Assembly (NCBI RefSeq): GCF_025854275.1
Contig: NZ_CP107567.1
Span: 3,038,001-3,102,000, forward strand
Length of the DNA stretch: 64,000 nucleotides
Source: Streptomyces peucetius
GTDB lineage: Bacteria; Actinomycetota; Actinomycetes; Streptomycetales; Streptomycetaceae
Direction: 5' to 3'
The notes beneath the pieces are model-generated. The model ran no database searches, was not told the origin of the DNA, and worked only from the letters and a program-made list of their open reading frames with translations. Position numbers and translations under genes: made by a program. Within the stretch, counting starts at the first letter, position 1. The number at the start of each line of letters is the position of its first letter. Below, piece after piece: positions 61,449 through 64,000 of the stretch.

Positions 61449-63326
61449 GTGCACCAGTCCGTCACGTCGGACGCGGAACCTGCGGCCGAGCCGTCCGGCC
61501 CGCCCGTCGCTCCGCCCCCGCGCGGGCGGCGGCGCGTTCCCCTGGGGGCCGCACTGCCCCTCGTCGGCGCGCTCGCCCTGTGGCAGTACGCCGTCCTGCG
61601 CACCGAACCGGCCGAACTCGGCGGCTTCGGGCTGCTCGACGCCCTCCCGGCCGCGTACTGGGCGGCACTCGCACTGCTGACAGGCGGCTTCTGGCACTGC
61701 GTACGCGCCCCCCGGCGCGGCGGCGGCTGGCCGCTCACGTACGTGCTCGGGCTGCTGCTGATGGAGCGCGCCACCCAGGCGCTGGTCTACCCGACACCGC
61801 TGTACGCATGGGCCTGGAAGCACGATGCCGTCGTGGACCACCTGCTGACCGAGGGCCGGCTGGAGACGACCGGCGAACGGCTCGGCGACATGGCCGTCTA
61901 CGACCAGTGGCCCGGCTTCTTCGCCGCACAGGCGGCGCTCGTACGCCTCACCGGCGCTCAGGACGCGGCCGCGTACATGGCCTGGTGGCCCCTGGTCTCC
62001 GGTCTGCTGCTGCTCGCCCCGCTGGTGCTGGTCTACCGCACCTTCACCCGGGACCGCAGGATCGTCTGGACCGCCGTCTGGCTCTTCTGCGTCGCCAACT
62101 GGGTCGGCCAGGACTACTTCTCACCACAGTCGCTGGCGTTCGCCCTGTACCTGGGCGTGATCGCGATCGTGCTGCGCCACGGTGCACGGCGGGAGGGGCG
62201 GGTGCTGCTTACGGCTCTCCTCGTCCCCCTGATCGTGGCGATCGTCGTCTCCCACCAGCTCACTCCGGTGATGCTGGGAGCCGGGCTCGCCGCACTGTGC
62301 CTGACCCGCCGTCATCGGTCGTGGGCACCGCTGGTCACGCTGGTGGTGGTGTTCCTGGCGTGGAACCTGACCGTCTCGCTGCCGTTCCTGCGGGAGGCGG
62401 TGCCCGAGATGGTCCGCGCCTTCGGCGACGTGCGCGGCAACCTGGAGACCGGCTACGGCTCGACACCGACCGGCACCGGGCCGGTCACCGTGTCGTGGGT
62501 GGCCCGCATGCTGTCGGGAGCGGTTCTGCTGCTCGCCGCGCTCGGTGTGCTGCGTCGCAAGGCCCTGCGGAACCGGGCGCGTCCACTGATGCTGCTCGCC
62601 GGGGCCCCGCTGCTGATGCTCGTCGCGAACGACTACGGCAGCGAGATGATCTTCCGGGTGCTGCTGTTCATGCTGCCGGGGGCGTGCTTCTTCGCGGCGG
62701 CGGCGCTGCTGCCGCGGGACGCCCGCGCCGAGCCGGCCTCCGCGGGCGTCGCGGGCGCCGCCGATGCCGGAAGCGGGTCCGGCGGGTTCGGCGGGGCCGG
62801 CGGGTTTGGCGGGGCCGGCCGTCCGGGCGCGCGGCGCCGGACCGTGGCCGCCGGGGCCGCCCTGACCGTCCTCACCGCCGCGTTCGTGCCCGCCTACGCC
62901 GGAAAGGACCGGCTCAGCTACTTCCCGCCCGAGGAGGTCGAGCTCGTGCGCCAGGTGATCGACGGCGCGCCCCGCGGCTCCCTCGTCGTCGCCGCGCACC
63001 GCAACTACCCGCTGGCGTACGCCTCCTACTGGGACGTCGGCCACTACTGGTTCCTCGAGGACGCGAAGAGCCATGTCGAGGAGGTCCTCGACGACCCGGC
63101 CGGCACGCTCGCCCGGGACATGAGCGGCGTGGCGCCGCCGGGCCGGGCGTACTTCCTGCTCACCCGCGGCCAGATCGCGAACTCCGAGATGAACGGCATG
63201 CTCGGCGCGGACGAGTTGCGGCACATCGAACGGTCCGTCGCCGCCTCCCCGCTGTTCGAGCGGACCGGCGGCAACAGCGCCGGGGTCGTCTACGAACTCA
63301 GGCGCACGACAGGAGACTCCTCATGA
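61449..63326 (+). CDS. Multipass membrane protein, GT-C or polymerase-like
   Basis: A 625-residue protein with about ten hydrophobic segments, an extracytoplasmic loop (YDQWPGFFAAQAAL) near residue 155, and a C-terminal soluble domain of about 130 residues (ELVRQVIDGAPRGSLVVAAHRNYPLAY...). The layout suits a GT-C glycosyltransferase or O-antigen-type polymerase, but I cannot name a family. A Gly/Phe/Ala repeat (GFGGAGGFGGAG) lies near residue 450. GTG 61449 follows GGAGAAA. Its stop overlaps the next start (ATGA). Confidence 0.75.
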   Translation: MHQSVTSDAEPAAEPSGPPVAPPPRGRRRVPLGAALPLVGALALWQYAVLRTEPAELGGFGLLDALPAAYWAALALLTGGFWHCVRAPRRGGGWPLTYVLGLLLMERATQALVYPTPLYAWAWKHDAVVDHLLTEGRLETTGERLGDMAVYDQWPGFFAAQAALVRLTGAQDAAAYMAWWPLVSGLLLLAPLVLVYRTFTRDRRIVWTAVWLFCVANWVGQDYFSPQSLAFALYLGVIAIVLRHGARREGRVLLTALLVPLIVAIVVSHQLTPVMLGAGLAALCLTRRHRSWAPLVTLVVVFLAWNLTVSLPFLREAVPEMVRAFGDVRGNLETGYGSTPTGTGPVTVSWVARMLSGAVLLLAALGVLRRKALRNRARPLMLLAGAPLLMLVANDYGSEMIFRVLLFMLPGACFFAAAALLPRDARAEPASAGVAGAADAGSGSGGFGGAGGFGGAGRPGARRRTVAAGAALTVLTAAFVPAYAGKDRLSYFPPEEVELVRQVIDGAPRGSLVVAAHRNYPLAYASYWDVGHYWFLEDAKSHVEEVLDDPAGTLARDMSGVAPPGRAYFLLTRGQIANSEMNGMLGADELRHIERSVAASPLFERTGGNSAGVVYELRRTTGDSS

Positions 63327-63778
63327 GACCCAGTGCTCCGCTCGCCCTCCGGCTGCTGCCGCCGCTCGTCGGCTGGTGCGCGGTGGCCGCCACCGCGCTG
63401 CCGGCCGCGTCGCCGCTGCGTACGCTCCTCGTCGTCGCGTTCCTGCTCGCCGGTCCCGGCACGGCCGTCGTCCGGGTCTGCGCACCCGCCCTGCGCAGGT
63501 ACCGGGCAGCGGCGCACGAGGACGGCAACGGCGACGACGACGACGGCTTCGCCCGCGACTCGGACCGTCTGGAGCAGCTCGTACTGACCCTCTTCCTGAG
63601 CGTGAGCGCCGCCGCCGTCTGCGCGACCGCGCTGCTCGCCGCCGGCGCCTTCAGCGGCCTGCGCGTGCTCGTGCTCCTCGCCGCGGTGACCACGCTCGCC
63701 GCGTGCTGCCCTCGGCTCACCGGCCGGGCCCCGGCCGCCCGCGCCTCCTCCCCGCCGCACAGCGGGCCCGCCACATGA
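63323..63778 (+). CDS. Small membrane protein of the glycan operon
   Basis: A 151-residue protein with about three to four hydrophobic segments (APLALRLLPPLVGWCAVAATAL, RTLLVVAFLLAGPGTAVVRV, LVLTLFLSVSAAAVCATALLAAG, LRVLVLLAAVTTLAACC) around a Asp-rich loop (EDGNGDDDDGF). Start ATG 63323 overlaps the upstream stop (ATGA) and has AGGAG upstream. No family recognised. It probably serves the same glycan pathway. Confidence 0.7.
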   Translation: MRPSAPLALRLLPPLVGWCAVAATALPAASPLRTLLVVAFLLAGPGTAVVRVCAPALRRYRAAAHEDGNGDDDDGFARDSDRLEQLVLTLFLSVSAAAVCATALLAAGAFSGLRVLVLLAAVTTLAACCPRLTGRAPAARASSPPHSGPAT

Positions 63779-63878
63779 CGCCGCACGACGCCGGGGCCCG
63801 GCCGGCGGGCCGCCGCCCCCTGGGTGGCGGCCCTGTCGGCGGTGGTGCTGTGCGCGGTGCTCGCCCCGTTTCGCCCGG
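63775..63878 (+). pseudogene. Possible frameshifted 5' remnant of a membrane or exported protein
   Basis: ATG 63775 overlaps the previous stop (ATGA), a typical coupled start, and reads TPHDAGARPAGRR. In another frame the same stretch continues APWVAALSAVVLCAVLAPFRP, a good signal or membrane segment. A one-base shift at the C5 run near 63820 would join them. The downstream frame remains open but runs against the convergent gene. It may be a truncated gene or a sequencing slip. Confidence 0.35.
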
Positions 63879-64000
63879 TCAGCCCGCGAACCGGTGGCCC
63901 CGCACCAGCGCGCGGGCCCGCCGGTACAGCCGCCAGCCGACCGTCGGCGGCGCGTCGGGGAACGGCGCGACCGGCACACCGCCCCCGCCGGCCATCCACG
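63879..64000 (-). CDS. C-terminus of a minus-strand gene, cut by the window edge
   Basis: The last 40 codons of a minus-strand gene end in GWRLYRRARALVRGHRFAG before TGA (63881-63879). The basic, amphipathic ending and the preceding VPVAPFPDAPPTV look like the tail of a glycosyltransferase, but the family cannot be decided from this fragment. Confidence 0.55.
   Translation of the reverse strand, partial: WMAGGGGVPVAPFPDAPPTVGWRLYRRARALVRGHRFAG

Overview
The window is high-GC actinobacterial DNA and almost certainly from a Streptomyces chromosome. It has GTG and TTG starts, a WhiB regulator, F420 biosynthesis genes, an XRE-DUF5753/DUF397/ATPase regulator set and an ALF-repeat surface protein. 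The order metallopeptidase-like gene, whiB, fbiA, fbiB and sugar nucleotidyltransferase is the order known around whiB2-fbiA-fbiB in Mycobacterium. The stretch from there through purE/purK, gtrA, a two-component system, a POT transporter and a sigma factor matches the SCO3031-SCO3068 neighbourhood of S. coelicolor as I remember it. No tRNA, rRNA, CRISPR array, insertion sequence or integrase was seen.

Layout. 0.3-14.6 kb: degenerate metallopeptidase, DUF5719 protein, large membrane glycosyltransferase, whiB, cysteine dioxygenase preceded by a polycysteine leader ORF, fbiA-fbiB, DNA glycosylase, sugar-1-phosphate nucleotidyltransferase, secreted peptidoglycan amidase and a TIGR03089 protein. 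14.8-25.3 kb: five LytR-CpsA-Psr (LCP) genes with a glycosyltransferase and a thioesterase between them, a dense wall-glycopolymer locus. 25.4-38 kb: an accessory stretch with a divergent HemC, a methyltransferase remnant, a WhiJ-like regulator set whose XRE gene carries an amber codon, an HTH protein, a Uma2 nuclease, a type VII-type RHS toxin operon with two candidate immunity genes, and a decayed discoidin gene. 38-52.3 kb: sortase-type ALF-repeat protein, acyl-CoA dehydrogenase, UDP-sugar dehydrogenase, a repeat-rich spacer, CGNR and VOC proteins, a tandem pair of M19 dipeptidases (one without its metal ligands), purE/purK, gtrA, a histidine kinase/response regulator pair and a POT transporter behind an apparent attenuator.

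52.4-56.3 kb is a four-gene, tightly coupled operon of secreted beta-sandwich proteins. Two end in sortase-type signals (LAQTG, LPKTG), one resembles the WxL-interacting (DUF916-type) proteins of Firmicutes, and one is a membrane-anchored surface protein. 56.4-58.7 kb holds an RsbW-like ATPase, a STAS anti-anti-sigma factor and a SigB/F-type sigma factor, probably the sigI locus. 58.8-63.8 kb is a coupled glycan operon (DegT-type PLP enzyme, flippase, two membrane proteins). The window ends in the C-terminus of a minus-strand gene.

Much of the window concerns the cell envelope: precursor activation (nucleotidyltransferase, UDP-sugar dehydrogenase), glycosyl transfer, flipping, LCP ligation, peptidoglycan hydrolysis and sortase-anchored proteins. 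The strongest candidates for something undescribed are the polycysteine leader upstream of cysteine dioxygenase, the WxL-like surface operon, the immunity cassette flanked by direct repeats behind the RHS toxin, and the attenuator before the peptide transporter.
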